Shown: positions 10,746 to 23,049 of the stretch, piece after piece
Numbering within the stretch: position 1 is the first letter of the stretch
Layout of the letters: the number at the start of each line of letters is the position of its first letter
Assembly: GCA_024449915.1 (NCBI GenBank)
Contig: JAMZAV010005106.1
Coordinates: 1 to 64,000, forward strand
Direction of reading: 5' to 3'
Source of the DNA: Sweltsa coloradensis
Lineage: Eukaryota; Arthropoda; Insecta; Plecoptera; Chloroperlidae
DNA length: 64,000 bases
Program-made: the position numbers and the translations under genes
The notes under the pieces: generated by a model
Told to the model about the DNA's origin: nothing
Database searches by the model: none
Seen by the model: only the letters and a program-made list of their open reading frames with translations

Positions 10746-11690
10746 AGATCCCACACATACAAGAAACTTGTAAAATTACAGCCAAACTTTGGCACAAGCC
10801 AAAAGAAATTAACCTAAAGGGGTTCACGCTCGTCTACCCTTTCCACATTTGCGCATTCTTAATTGGATGGACGCTAGCGAGCGAAGCGAAGATTCCATTT
10901 CATTACCTGGAGGAAAAAAATACGGAATATGTTATTCTTTTATTTTTTTCTCTGTTTTGTATTATTTCTGTTGTTTGGTTTACATGATTCCGGCCTAAAC
11001 CGATTACTCCAATTACGATGTAATTTTAGGATGCCTTCTGCTGAATCTTTGAAACTTAGAACTGCTCTAACGTTTTGAGCGATCGCAATTTTTCATTCTC
11101 AGTAACATGCGCCATTTTTACGTTATTTTTGATTTTAAATTTCTTGACTTATAACCACTCCATTTTTTTTCGATTGTAATGATTTTTCACAGAACCTTAA
11201 TTTTAATGAATAAATATATTTGTGGGAAATTTGAGTGCGCAGTCGAAAAATAATTTTCATGAAAAATCGCAATTTAACGCTTTTTTTCGTTTTAAAAATA
11301 TCATACACTTCATCCGAAACCAACAACGTGCGCCTGAAACGCCGTTTTGCGAAGCTCACTAGTTCCATAAACGCGAAGTGTCCCGTAACAGCATCCTACA
11401 AGCTTGGCAAATAAGATTTCGCATGATATTGACGTTTAAAATTATTTAGAAAAAAAGAGACTTGGATGACTATTAAGTTTTAAATTAAATATTGCAAATT
11501 CTATTTTGCAAGCTTTTTCCAAGGAGCTGTTACGGGACACTGTACGTTTTTCTGATATTAAGATGCGCAAATTGGAAGAGTAGACGAGCTTGGCCCTTTT
11601 TAGATCTCATTGCGGGGGGAGGTTGTAGAGGTGTCGCTGTATTTTTTTTAAGTTTGTGTTTATATGTGGCGGTACAGTACTGTCCATTTC
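10746..11690. mobile_element. Foldback element P1, interrupted by an H element
   Basis: The left arm is 10746-10861 plus 11372-11415. The right arm, about 11495-11690, is its inverted complement (CGCTCGTCTACC against GAGTAGACGAGC; GTGTCCCGTAACAGC against GCTGTTACGGGACAC). The left arm is cut in two by the H copy at 10862-11363, while the right arm is continuous, so H inserted later. P2 at 23050-24010 has the same arms. Confidence 0.65.
10862..11363 (+). mobile_element. H-family repeat, subfamily A, complete
   Basis: Head ATGGACGCTAGCGAGCGAAG, tail GCGAAGCTCACTAGT, about 500 bp. It shares the same order of words with 12745-13260 and 23237-23755. There is no coding capacity, so it would be non-autonomous. 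The CTAGT end after a GC-rich tail recalls Helitron-like 3' ends, but no TC start is evident. Class is unresolved. Confidence 0.6.
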
Positions 11691-12479
11691 AAAAGATAGG
11701 GATTAGAATCAATCCCTAAACAAATTATCTTCATAATCTTATCTTCATACTTTAACTATAACCTATAAAATAAAAATGTCAGTTTCTAAAGTTTACTTAC
11801 CCACTTAAAAATATATTAAAATTTTCGAGCTAGGTCCCCCGGTAAAAATCTTCCATACGAATAAAATATTGGCCAATTTCGGTGTACTCGCCCATGGCTT
11901 TTCTGTAATCCGATAAATTTTGTTTGTAATTTGTGCACGTGGTTCGTTCAAAATATGTTGATTACCAACAAAAGGGTTGTGAATTTTTTAGGTGTGCATA
12001 TTTTTTGCGTGTTTGAGTGTATGCCTATATATTTGTCCATTTTCAAGCACGATGTTTAATAGTAGGGACATTTTTTTAGATTGGTACGTCGATTCTGCTA
12101 GTATCTATCTGGAAGCAAAAAAATAACAACGCTCAATTCTTAGCAAATTTCATTATCAAAAAAAAACTGAAAAACTCCGTGTAAAATCACGTTACAAGAT
12201 TTTAATTAATAATAATTTTTAAAAGGTCAGTTTAGTGTAGCTGTGTGTGGTTCTGGTGCTTTAAATATCAAACTTTTATTTCGATGCCTAACTTTCTAAA
12301 CTTTATTTCAAAGTACGTACATCAAAAATTGAATGATGTAGCCTGTAGTAATGGAAGATGAGAGGAGAGTAACTACTAACTCCCGCAAGTGGATTTTGAA
12401 CATGTTTTAACCCATTTTTTTTTCACACAAAAGTAAGTGTTTTTATACAGAACCAAATTTTGGTGTGTTGTGTCAGTAT
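11691..12479. other. No recognisable feature
   Basis: AT-rich DNA without ORFs over 75 codons. I found no matching stretch elsewhere in the window. Confidence 0.45.
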
Positions 12480-12635
12480 ATCTAAATCCTTCCCCATTGT
12501 GACAGTTTCCCTTTTCACATATCACGTTTCATGCTGGGTGACTCCGCGAAATAATCGCCCCAACCTCGGATTTGAGTACAAGGGCCGGAGCTCAACCGCG
12601 CTTGGCTGCTACAAACCCGAACGGGGAACCTAGAT
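12480..12635 (+). repeat. Isolated partial monomer of the 268-bp tandem repeat
   Basis: Matches the units of the array at 24240-25010 in the same orientation: CACATATCACGTTTCATG, then a GCGCTTGGCTGC-like block, then ACGGGGAACCTAGATA. It shows the unit is also dispersed outside its array. Confidence 0.5.
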
Positions 12636-12744
12636 AACGATAGATGTCGAACGATAACTGCTTGAGCTTTAGATTTATTTCCTTGTTAGCGACTATTTTC
12701 AAGATATTTCATCTCTTGGCATTATGGTCTGATTTGTACATGAT

Positions 12745-13260
12745 AATTGATGAGCGTAGCGAGCTGGGAAGCGATGATTCTCATTTACTTCACTGGAGAA
12801 AAACCCGGAATATTTTCCCCCCTTTTATTCTGTTTGTATTTTTGTGGTTTGTTAACCACGATTCGCGCTAAACCGATACTCCAATTGCGTAAATTTTGTT
12901 GAGGCCTCGAAATCTCTGACTTAGAACTTGCCGGCGTTCTTGGATCGCATTCGAAAATTATTTCTCATAAAAATCGCAATTTTAACGATTTTTTGTCGTT
13001 GATTAAAAAATGTGTCTTCGACGTATACGCATACATTGCCTTATTCGAGTTGTAAGTTGTGTGTATGTAACTGTGCTCCCCTGATCCTCATGTCGTTGTC
13101 GTAAAAATTAAAACAATATTACCAAGCGGTGTCTCGCAGCCATAGCAAGTGGTGGAAACGATGTTCATTTAATACATCTGCCTAACACATGTCAGCTCCT
13201 GCACCAATTACGCTCATCCAACAACGCGCCTGAAAAAGCGTTTGCGAAGCTTCTCTAAGT
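12745..13260 (+). mobile_element. H-family repeat, subfamily A, complete
   Basis: Head TTGATGAGCGTAGCGAGC, tail GCGTTTGCGAAGCTTCTCTA then AGT. Internal order as in 10862-11363, including the TTAACCACGATTCGCGCTAA block. No coding capacity. Confidence 0.65.
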
Positions 13261-14087
13261 TTATCCACATAGATGGATAGAGTATTGTAATGAATCTTAA
13301 ATGTCTTTATAGCATCGTGTGGCTTGAACGGTGCACAACACAAACATACACTCAAAAAATGCTTTCCTCCGAATCACACCATTCGTGTAATACAGCTATA
13401 TTTGTGTGGAGCGACTGCCCAAAGTCACAAAAATATAAAATAAAGATGAATCTACAGAGAAAGGTTGGTTTCGATGGTCATATGAACGTCGTTGTGTTTT
13501 TGGGCAAGAATCTCGGAGTAGGTCAGGGGCGATCAAGAGCGTCCTCATGTTTTTTGTCTAAGGGGAGAGTTGGGCTGGAGATGGACCGAGCGCGAAAGCA
13601 CCAAAGGTGACAAGGGGGTGTCGGGGGCATAGGCTGGACCCAATGAAGGGGTCCAGTAACTTCTGTGAAATTCATGACGATGAGCCTGGATGAAGATGTG
13701 TGTGTCAGAGTCACGGGTGGTACCCCTTTGCCGAAGCGGGGAGAACAATAATATAATAGACAGCTGCGAGTATAATGTACACCAGCCGTCGTCCTTCGTC
13801 CTCTGCGGCGGGGAAATTGCGCGGTTGTCTCTTAGAAATACAATTTAAATTCAAATCGGGGACGCAGCCACAAACTACGATGCCTGTGGCGCCGCATCAA
13901 GCCGCGGTGCGCTAATCACCACCAGTGCGCATACATTCAATGATGCATTGCAGTGTTCAACCGGTCAACTTCCCAATAAAGTGCGGTTGATACAGAGGAG
14001 TAGACTGTAGATGATTTCTTTGTTTTGGAGTTGAATAGCGCTGCGGACGCGGCCGTGACCTTTAATATCTGCGTAGGTCATATTTCT
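13261..14087. other. Unrecognised
   Basis: Contains an open plus-strand frame at 13290-13610 (106 codons) without recognisable domains, and opposed short frames over the same bases. No repeat partner seen in this window. Confidence 0.4.
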
Positions 14088-14875
14088 TTGGATGAGCGTA
14101 GCGAGCGGAACGAGGGCACGAAGACGCATTTCCGACCCCCCAAAACTTTAGCTCGGGTGTTTTGTTTTGTTTTTTTGTTTTGGGGTAGTTGGCTGTTTGG
14201 TCGCTCCTACCGGGCAAACGCAGATGTCTATCTTGATAAAAATTTGACACGACTTCGAAATCTCGGGGGGGAACGGAGACTTGCTTCACTTCTTTGGAGG
14301 GGGGCAAATCGAAGAAAAGATTGGCTCATGATATCGGCTTTTTAAGATTTTGTTCGATTTTTACAGTTGCGTATTTCGTGACATTGGGTCCGACTTCTTC
14401 TGACCAAACGGGTGGGGCTACAACGTTCATATTTCGCATGTACATAAGGTATGGTGATGAAGTTGCTTTTAAAAAGAAAAAGTTGAAAAGTTAGGCCCGA
14501 AGCTCGAATAAAGCTTTTATAATATAAGTTTGATTGGGGGGGTGTTGGCAGATAGTTTCGTCCATGTGGCCAATTCTGACCAAAACGGTGGGCTACAACG
14601 TTCATATTATACAAGGGCATTAGGTTTAGGGTGATGTAGTACTTTTTGACAAGAAAAGTTGAAAAAGTTTAGCCGAATCTATAGAATAAAGCTTTTAAAT
14701 TCCAATTTTCTTAAGTAAATAATACCATTGACAGAAACAATAGAAACTTGACAACAACAATTCATGCGTAGGCAAACAAAACAGAGCACTTCAAAATTAA
14801 AGATCATGCCACGCAACAAAAACTATAAAACGCTCATCCTTCAACGTCGGCTGGACTTTAACGTTTTCCTATTTT
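14088..14875 (+). mobile_element. H-family repeat, subfamily B
   Basis: Head GGATGAGCGTAGCGAGCG, the shared core with ACCAAACGGGTGGGGCTACA (partly duplicated, at 14405 and 14578), and tail GCTCATCCTTCAACGTCGG to TTTTCCTA near 14873. Longer than the 572-bp copy at 53292 because of the internal duplication. Confidence 0.6.
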
Positions 14876-15188
14876 GGTTGATCAATTACAAATTAAAATT
14901 ATTTTAATGTTTGTCCCTTCATAGGAATTTGGATCTCGAATAACTGTATAAGTGTGTATCGAAAGGGGATCTACGCGTCATTGCTTACATATTCGCAACC
15001 TTTTTCCTGCGATAAAGCCTGGGGTTTGATCTATGTAGAAGTTTAGGGTCTTGATAGGCTTGTCCCAAACAAAAAACGAATGCGGGGGGCGGTACGGGTA
15101 TGAAGTTTTTGTGCATGGAAACCTAACAACGAGCTTGCCTACAAGCTCATCGACCACAAGCAGTGGCGGCAGAGTTTCTTAAAACGAT
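14876..15188. other. No recognisable feature
   Basis: Short interval between two H copies. Nothing supported. Confidence 0.4.
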
Positions 15189-16001
15189 TATTGATGAGCG
15201 AAGCGAGACTTCATTTCACCGACCCCCCTAGATTTAGCTCGATGTTTTTTTTTTTTTTTTTTTCAAGGGGGGGGGGGTCCTGTTGTTCGCTCTCTACCGG
15301 CAAACGGCATATGCGATCTTGATGACAATTTGACAGGACGTTCAATAATCTCTGAACTTAGAACTTCTACTTTTTTGGGTACAATCGAAGAAATATTTCT
15401 CATTAATATCGTATTTTTAGTATTTTTTCGATTTTTTAGTGCGATCTATTTTCGTGACATTTGGCCGATTCTGACCAAACGGGTGGGGCTTTACAACGTT
15501 CATATTTCACATACACATTAAGTTATGGTGATGTATTGACGTTTTGACAGGAAAATTGAAAAGTTTTACAAGAATCTATGAATAAAGGTTTAATTTTGAG
15601 TTTTTGAGGTGTTCAATATTAAAACCTTTAATTTCTATAGAATTCTGGCCAACTTTTTCAAAACGTTTTCTTTCAAACGTCATATGACCCTTACCTTAAT
15701 GTCCATGTGAAATATGAAACGTTGTAGCCCCACATGTTTGGTCAGAATCCGCCCAAATAGCACGAAAATATAGGATTTTAGGATCCTTCTACACAGCCCT
15801 GTAATTAAACTTCACAGGTATATTTTATAATCTTACTCACAGCCGTTGTGACAAGCCCTCAAAGCATCCAACAGACCTCATGATTGCTTTGTATGGGCCG
15901 TTTAAATATGTGTTTAATTATATTTAAATTAAAATTAACATTTTATAATTAAAAGCTCATCCACAACGCGACTAAAAAAAGCGTTTGCGAAGCTTCCTAG
16001 T
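15189..16001 (+). mobile_element. H-family composite (B core plus inverted core)
   Basis: Head TTGATGAGCGAAGCGAGACT at 15189, then a normal core with GGGTGGGGCTTTACAACG near 15480. An inverted part of the same core follows at about 15605-15775 (GTTGTAGCCCCACATGTTTG). A tail ends GCGAAGCTTCCTAGT at 16001. It looks like one element inserted into, or recombined with, another. Confidence 0.5.
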
Positions 16002-16124
16002 ATAGAGATATCACAAAATAGTACAAACAATCACCAATTTTTTTTTGAGCTCCCTATTTTTTGAATCTAGGTAATCATTTTACTCTATAGAGTAGTTCCT
16101 AGTGGTACTCCGGTTGATGACGAT

Positions 16125-16722
16125 TTTATTTGATGCTGATGCACAGTGCGATGAATCAATTCTTCACTGATACCCCCAAAAAATTACGCAGCTATTTTTT
16201 TTTTGTTTGTTTGCTTGTTGTTTTTTTTGTAGGTTTTGTCTGTTTGTTCGCTCTCCTACGGGCAACGGCTTATGCGATCTTGATAAAAATGGAGGGACAT
16301 TCACTTTTCTCTGAACTTAGACCTGCCACGTTTTTGTGGTACTACACCTGAAGAAATGTTTTCTCACGTATAGCGTACTTTTAACGATTTTTTCGAACTT
16401 TTTATGCGATTATTTTCGTGACTTTGGCGATTCTGACCAAATGGGTGGGGCTACAAGGTTTCATATTTCCCATGGACATTAAGGTATGGTTGTATGGTAT
16501 TGTCCTTTTTCTAAAGTTTAGTCCAGAATCCATAGCTATAAATTTTTATCATAGTCTTTTTAGGTTTATAATGCAATACAATAGTAACCATAGAAACTTG
16601 ACAACAATCACCAACAATGCGTTCAAAGGCACTTGATAAGTAAATAGATCCCCTTCGCAACTAAAAACGTTCAAAAAGCTCATCCATCAACTGCGACGGG
16701 ACTTGAGCGTTTTTTCCTAAGT
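16125..16722 (+). mobile_element. H-family repeat, subfamily B
   Basis: Core with ACCAAATGGGTGGGGCTACA near 16436, and tail CATCAACTGCGACGGGACTT then TTTTTTCCTAAGT ending at 16722. The head is degraded. Confidence 0.55.
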
Positions 16723-16738
16723 ATATACATATACTTAC

Positions 16739-16960
16739 GGTGCATCGTTATTTTCTGCTACCATCCTGGCGTCCATATTGAATTTCCACATCCTTTCTGA
16801 TCTCGTTGGCAACCTTATCGAACTGCTGATACCGTGGTGAATTTAAATCCCGTGACATTGCTAATATCTTCATAGATTGCTCACAGATAAGATTGCCGTT
16901 ACCGACTTGCCGTTGGTAGTAAAAGTTGAATTTTGTCATCTTGAAATCAGCTCGAGACAC
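16739..16960 (-). CDS. Candidate isolated exon of an unknown gene
   Basis: A minus-strand open frame (16960 to 16748) has a composition unlike the low-complexity ORFs around it, with charged and amphipathic stretches such as SRDLNSPRYQQFDKVANEIR. A consensus donor, GTAAGT, lies just past it at 16738-16733. In the current frame a TAA comes 8 codons before that donor, while a one-base shift near 16775 would stay open up to it. No family is recognised. It abuts an H copy, so it could be a host exon or captured DNA. Confidence 0.25.
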
Positions 16961-17439
16961 AATAGGTCATGATGCATAAATAATCACTCATAGATGGCTA
17001 ATTGTTGTATTTTTTTGGTTTAAAACCCCCGCAAAAAACAAAAAAGTCCTAGAAAAAAACTACCGCCGAGTTTTTCCCGAAACAAAACTGGGTTTTGCCA
17101 ACGCCTTTCTAAAACGCAATTGACACATAGTTTAAGAATCTCCTCCAGGTGGATAATTATTTTTTTCGTATCCTATGCGACGGTCGTTCGCGCCGCAGCC
17201 AAGCGCAGCGACCTGCTATAGGCGAGCGATAACTCGGCCCTGTTTACGCTACCCGAGTTGGGGGTTTTTCAGGCTAATCTGCACACGCCGTCCCCGAAAG
17301 ATTTTACAATGCTTGAAACTCGTATAATGAACCCTGTATATTTGTCCATGACAAAACTAAAAACAATCGCCCGATCCGACTAACCCATTCTTGTGTTAAA
17401 AAAAGTGCGTAAAATCGGACAAAAATCTTTCGGCTGGCT
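16961..17439. other. No recognisable feature
   Basis: A-rich, then a GC-richer patch at 17165-17270 (GACGGTCGTTCGCGCCGCAG). No ORF or repeat partner supported. Confidence 0.4.
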
Positions 17440-17559
17440 GTTGGTTGGTTTGTTGGGTGGGATTCTGCCAGAGGGAATAAGAGCTACAGAAGAAAACGGT
17501 ACATCTTAAAACTATGAACTTGGACCGCATTTAGAATGTACTCAGACTCCCATAACTTC

Positions 17560-18500
17560 CGCCGAGAGACAGCAATATTCCTCCCCAACCCTACCCTAAA
17601 TCATCCCCGTAATTACAATAATTCATAGCTCTAACCCAAAATTGAAATTTTTAATCAATACTGTATTAAATGTTCGAATGTGTTTTAACACAATCTGGCC
17701 ATTTCTCATTATATAAAGCGCATTTTGTCAACCCCCCATCCTAATATTTTATATATTTTACCGTAGATTTCCAGCATTTACTCACGAAGGCACCTATGAG
17801 TTATCATCATGCATTTGACATGATGTAATAATAATGAAATAATCCGCAGAGAGGCACAAGCGATTTTCCACCACCCAACACCCCCTAAAATTGGAATAAT
17901 TCATAGCTCTAAGATCTAAATTGATGTTTTATTCAATGTTATTAAATTATGTTTTAATGTGTTTAACCCAATCGGCCTATCTCATTTCCTAAACACATTT
18001 TTCAAACCCCCATCTCCTTATGTTAATTTTTTTTCCTTTATTCCGTTTTTCCAGCATTCACCATGAGGCACATCATGCGATGTCATACAGCATGAAATTT
18101 AGCATGATGGTACATCTAATATGAAATATAAATTCGCCGAAAAGGCACGCGATATTCCACCCCCAACCCGCCCTAATCATCCCCTAAAATTGGAATAATT
18201 TATAGCTCTAACCCAAAGATTAAATTTTGTATTCAAATTAAGTAATTGATGTTATTAATGTTTTTGTAACCCCAATCGGCTTTCTCACATTTTTGTCACC
18301 CCCATATTTTTTTTCAACCCCCATCCCTAATAGTTTAATGTTATTTTTTACCTTGATTTTCCGCATTCACCGATGAAGGCACCGAATGAATTATCAGGCA
18401 TTGAATTGGCATGATGGTACACATAATAATATGAAACATAATAATCCCCAGGGGCAAGCGATATTTCCCCCCCCTGTTCCCTACCACCCTTAACTTTGGG
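17560..18500. repeat. About 3.3 tandem copies of a 280-300-bp unit
   Basis: The word AATTCATAGCTCTAA recurs at about 17619, 17899 and 18197 (spacing about 280 and 298). CATGATG followed by an AATATGAAA-like word recurs at about 17818, 18111 and 18411. Units diverge by many substitutions. One inverted unit lies at about 19480-19620. Confidence 0.75.
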
Positions 18501-19620
18501 AAAACTTTAGGTCGTATTTAATTACAATTTAATATTTTAATTGCTGATTAAAATATGCGTCCAATGTGTTATATTTCGGTCACAAATCATTCACACAACA
18601 CCCAAGAGACACTTTAACCATAGGGACATTGGACAATCAAACTACAGATTGTAAACAAAAACAAAAGGAAGGGTAGCTTTTGTTTCTTTTTTCTAGACAT
18701 CTGTTTTAAACAAGGCCCTGCCATCCACCTTTACCACGTATTCACAGCCTTGATATGATTACAAACAACAAAAAGGTGTGATATCCTCCCAAAGAACAAA
18801 TTTGTAAAAAAAAAAAATAATGGCAGCCAAGCGCTCCTTCCAAAGTCACTTCGCTGTGAATTGCTGTGGGATGTAGAAGTTGAGCCAGCATTTTCATTCG
18901 TCTTTCCTCCTATTTCGCATTGAAAAGGAAGTAGATCATTTCGCCTGTTGACCGAGTGCCAAGTCCAACCATTTTCGGTGGTTAAACAAAGTAAAAATTT
19001 TAAACTCAAATCATAAAAAAATTACTTGGCCATTGACTTTTTAGAGTCCTCGGATCAAAATCAATAGCCAGTAATTTTTATATTTTGATTTAATAACATT
19101 TTTACTTTTGTTTTACCACGAAAAGTTTGGCTTGGGCGCTCGGGTGCAACCGCGAAATGATGCTTACTTCTTTTCAATGGCGAACTAAGGTGAAAGAATG
19201 AAGGCTTGGCTCAACTTCTATATCTCACAGCATGCACAGGCCCGAAGACTTTGGTAGGAGATACTTGCTTCCTTTTTTTTTTACATTTTTTTGGTTATTT
19301 TGGGGGCGATTATTATATACTATACCTCCATCTCACTACAATCGTAATCTGAATTGCCTGGTAAAATTAAAGTACAATTTTAGGGGTGGAGGGGGGTTTG
19401 CAAACACTTGTTGATGAAATACGAATGGGTCGTTGGATGAAACACATTAAACATGATTTCAGTTTAGTACTCGAATAAAATAATAGTTTGGGGGTTCGGA
19501 GCTATTAATATTATTCCACTTTGAAGGGAAATTTAGAGGTGTTAGGGGATGAAGTTTTGGATTAATTAATTCTATTTTTGTTTATCTACCTCAATGCCAA
19601 AAATTCGCACTGGTACGGGA
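17560..19620. mobile_element. Foldback-like element with tandem repeats in its arm
   Basis: Arms of about 260 bp (18715-18980 and 19120-19390) are inverted complements, for example AGAAGTTGAGCC against GGCTCAACTTCT. They flank a loop of about 140 bp. Outside the arms, the left side carries the tandem units, and the right side carries an inverted unit (GGAGCTATTAATATTATTCC). This is the layout of foldback transposons. No ORF of use is present. Confidence 0.55.
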
Positions 19621-20394
19621 AATGGAATATTCTTGCTTTTATTATACATTGACGGTCTTCTCACACATACATTAAATTTTATGGTCAGCTGAGAGTACTG
19701 TTTTGGGCGTTTGCTCCAACATGCGAGACAGTTAGCTAGCCCAACTTTCTTTGTGTCTCTAAATAAGGGGTTCCTAGCTAGTTAGGTCCTTGAATTATTG
19801 TTTGTCTGTTCGTGCGAGCCCTTCCTTCGATCATAATGGCCATGTTGTAGACTACCTGTTCTATCATAAAGAGTTTATTGGGTCTAGCAACGATTAACGT
19901 TTACCCTTCCCTACTCAGACCACCATCCACACTTATAAAAAAGGGTGTAGCGCACAATTATAGAAATTATAGATAAATTCCTATTCATTTCATACCATAT
20001 TCCTTCAACAAGTGGAACACATGAACGCATATTTGACATCACGCACGTGCGTTTCGAATCCCCCGTTTAATCTTTTTTATTTCGTCATTGACTTCAATAA
20101 TGACATATTTATTATTTATAACCGTAACCCTATTAATGTGCATTAAATGTTGTGTGTGTGTGTGGGGGAATGGGGGGGGGGGGAAACAATGGGGTACTTG
20201 TGGAGAAACGAGGTCCAAGTGGGAACGTGGTAGATTGCGACAAATGTTTATGTCCCACATCTTATCTTATCTGGACTGTTCCTTTCCTTATTGTAGGAAA
20301 AATAGTAACAAGCGAACATATTGTTATTTATACCAAATCGAAGAAGTAAAGAAGACACAGACCAAATAAGCATACTAGCTCTTTGCGATTTAAC
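19621..20394. other. No recognisable gene
   Basis: Contains a GT run followed by G-runs at 20150-20185, and opposed ORFs of 65-93 codons over the same bases. Nothing supported. Confidence 0.4.
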
Positions 20395-20682
20395 CTACAA
20401 GAAATCAGTAATCAGCCCAAATGTTACGAAAATATCGCACTAAAAATTCGAAAAAAAATCTTAGAGTAACGATATTTCATGAGAAATATTTCTTCGTTGT
20501 ACCCAAAAACGGGCGGGTCTAGTTCGAGAGATTTTCGAAGGTCCACTCCAATTCTAATCACAAGCTCGCATAATATGCCGTTTGCCCGGTATAGCGTGCG
20601 AAAAAAGAAAAAGAAAGAACAAACACAAAAAAAAAAGTGGAGCTAATTTTTTGAGGGGTCAAGTCTTCGATCGCTCATGCCA
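20395..20682 (-). mobile_element. H-family repeat, partial, reversed
   Basis: Reverse-complement H core (TGTTACGAAAATATCGCAC, then CATGAGAAATATTTCTTCG) running to a head at about 20660-20682 (TCTTCGATCGCTCAT). The tail part is missing. Confidence 0.55.
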
Positions 20683-20802
20683 ACTACTTTAATAGAAATA
20701 TATCTGTTTTTAGACAATTATTTTGAGCATTGGAATTCAAGAGTAATGAATCCCACAGATACAACAACTTAAAAATAAAGCCAAACCTTTCAAATCAAGA
20801 TA

Positions 20803-21946
20803 CACTCTAAATTAAAGAGCGGAAAAACACTCAATGTCGCGTTGAAAATTTTCGCTCCTTTTTTAGCTTGTATTTGCACCACTCTTTCTGTATGACCACC
20901 CTCCGTAGAATTGAGTGAAATACATTCACTCAATTATATGAGAGCGTAAAATTTTCAGACGTCTGAAATAAGGGATGATAATTCCGCTAATACAAAATAT
21001 CGAAATTCACTTCAAATAATAGCGATATTGTTGGCTTTAAAGATACTCTCATACTCAGACTATCAATAACTCATACAGAAGCTAAATCACTCAAATATTT
21101 AGACACGAACTAACTTAACTAAGCAGCTGTATGCACTAACATCCGTAATAATATTAGATGGACGACTGCGTTCTCTCTCCTCACTGTGGACGCCACATGG
21201 AAAAGGCATGCATATAATAATATGCATTATTATTAGGCCTACGCCATGATATAGCCTACACATGAATATGATGTTGTTTTCAACTAAACATGAAAACACA
21301 ATGAACTATTCGTGCATATAGAAGAATCAACCAGATGTCGACTTTACCTTTTGCTTTTCGGCGTTTTTCTGCAGAAATGCCCTTTCTATTAGACCGTTGA
21401 ACACTTCATCACTACACACACCAGTCACAACCATTTGCTAGAAGACTTACACTGCAATGCCGCCACGGGACCAAGGTCACTAATTAACACACACTGACGA
21501 GTTGGTTTCGAAAGATGCGGCGTGGACGAGGACCGTTGATTATATCGGAATGCCCCTACCTCGTTCTTTGCCATGGTATATGAAAAGCCATGCATCCAGT
21601 GACATGTTTTGAAACGTCGCCGTAAAATCTCTGCTATTCATCCCCTAGACTTGGCACCGATCAGGACATACAGTAACATACATAAGAAAGAAGCCCCATT
21701 CATCCCTTAGATAAATCTCACACTAATCCCTTGAACAAGCTTTATGCATCGCTCACTATTGACTAAACATCGCTACTAAGAGCGGTTGTCACACGGTCAC
21801 TCAGCACATTTGAGCTAAATTATATCACCCCATACAATCGAGTGACATTCCAGTTAAAAATGAGTGATAAACACTAAACGAGTGAATGACTATCCGCTCG
21901 GCGTTGTGAGTGAAACAAAACACACTCAGAAATAAATTTTAGCGTG
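20803..21946. mobile_element. TA-flanked MITE
   Basis: Starts CACTCTAAATTAAAG after TA (20801-20802) and ends AATTTTAGCGTG before TA (21947-21948). The reversed right end reads CACGCTAAAATT, giving imperfect terminal inverted repeats with a TA duplication, as in Tc1/mariner-type MITEs. GAGTGA/TCACTC words recur just inside both ends. No transposase frame. Confidence 0.5.
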
Positions 21947-21987
21947 TATTGATGTCTAAAAGAAGGCCAAGCTTCATGTACTTAATA

Positions 21988-22575
21988 GTAACACCTAAAG
22001 TCCCGCCGCGTTGATGATGAGCTTTTTTAGTTTTTGTTTTGCGTGAGTTTAAGTCTTTACTTTTGCAGTGCTTTGCTTTGCTAGCCTATGCATTGTAGGT
22101 GTTGTTGTCAAGTTTTCTATTGTTTACCAGTCATTGTTATTATTGACCATAAAAACCGTATGAATAAAAGCTTTATTTCTATGGATCCTGCTAATCTTTT
22201 CAACTTTTTCTTTCAAAAGGTACTACATCACCATAACCTTAATGTAGCATGTATAATCATGAACGTTGTACCCCACCCGTTTTGGTGGTCGAATCGGCCC
22301 AATGTCACGGAAATATCCCACTAAAATCGGGAAAAAAAAAATCGTAAAATACGATATTCATGAGAAACTTTCTTCGATTGGACCCAAACGTAGCAAGTCT
22401 AGGTTCGAGAGATTTTCGAAGGTCCCCTCTAAAATTTTCATCCCGATCGCATATGCCGTTTTGCACTGTCAGAGAGCAAACAACAGTACGAAAAACAAAC
22501 AAATCAAAAAAAAATCCCAAGCTAATTTTTTAAGGGGTTCGTTGAAATTGAAGTCTGTCGCTTCGCTATCCAACT
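21988..22575 (-). mobile_element. H-family repeat, subfamily B, reversed
   Basis: Reversed tail AAAGTCCCGCCGCGTTGATG at the left edge, the core with CCCCACCCGTTTTGGTGG, and a head near 22545-22575 (GTCTGTCGCTTCGCTATCC). Both ends are decayed. Confidence 0.55.
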
Positions 22576-23049
22576 TCAAACGGATGCGTTCCTGGAGAAA
22601 AGCGGGAATTTATAATATGAGAGTGCCCGAAAATGTAGAATAAAACATAAGCTTGGCCCTTGTTTTCAAGGATCTCAAACTTTTGATTGTGTAAGGTGTG
22701 GCTGTATTTTTGCCTTGTTGTTAATTGTCGGATATATCATAGGCCTACACATCAATGAATTCCCTTGAATTTTTCCAACTCGAGCCTGGGTTAAGCACCC
22801 TAAATATCCTCCAATACCAATCACTCCCTAATTTCATTTCCAAGTACCGTTTCTTAATCTTGCCCATGGGTTAGTTCACCTTATTAGTTATATTATTTTA
22901 AAGTTTACTGCGGGGGGGGAAAGTGTTTTAATTAATTGGCATTGGCTATTCTGTTCGGGCAATTGGTGAAAAAGTTTTATAATTTATACATAGAGCTATT
23001 TGTGTTTGTCGCTTCCTGATGTCACTGTTTGCTCCGAGCTCCATGTATA
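22576..23049. other. P-arm relic and unrecognised sequence
   Basis: 22620-22740 resembles the right arm of P1 and P2 (ATAAGCTTGGCCCTTG, then TGTGTAAGGTGTGGCTGTA). The remainder has no recognisable feature. Confidence 0.4.

Noticed and set aside
22305..22643. Opposed ORFs of 71 and 125 codons near 22.3-22.6 kb
   Set aside because: Both lie in the reversed H copy, and the same core text appears in non-coding form in the other copies.
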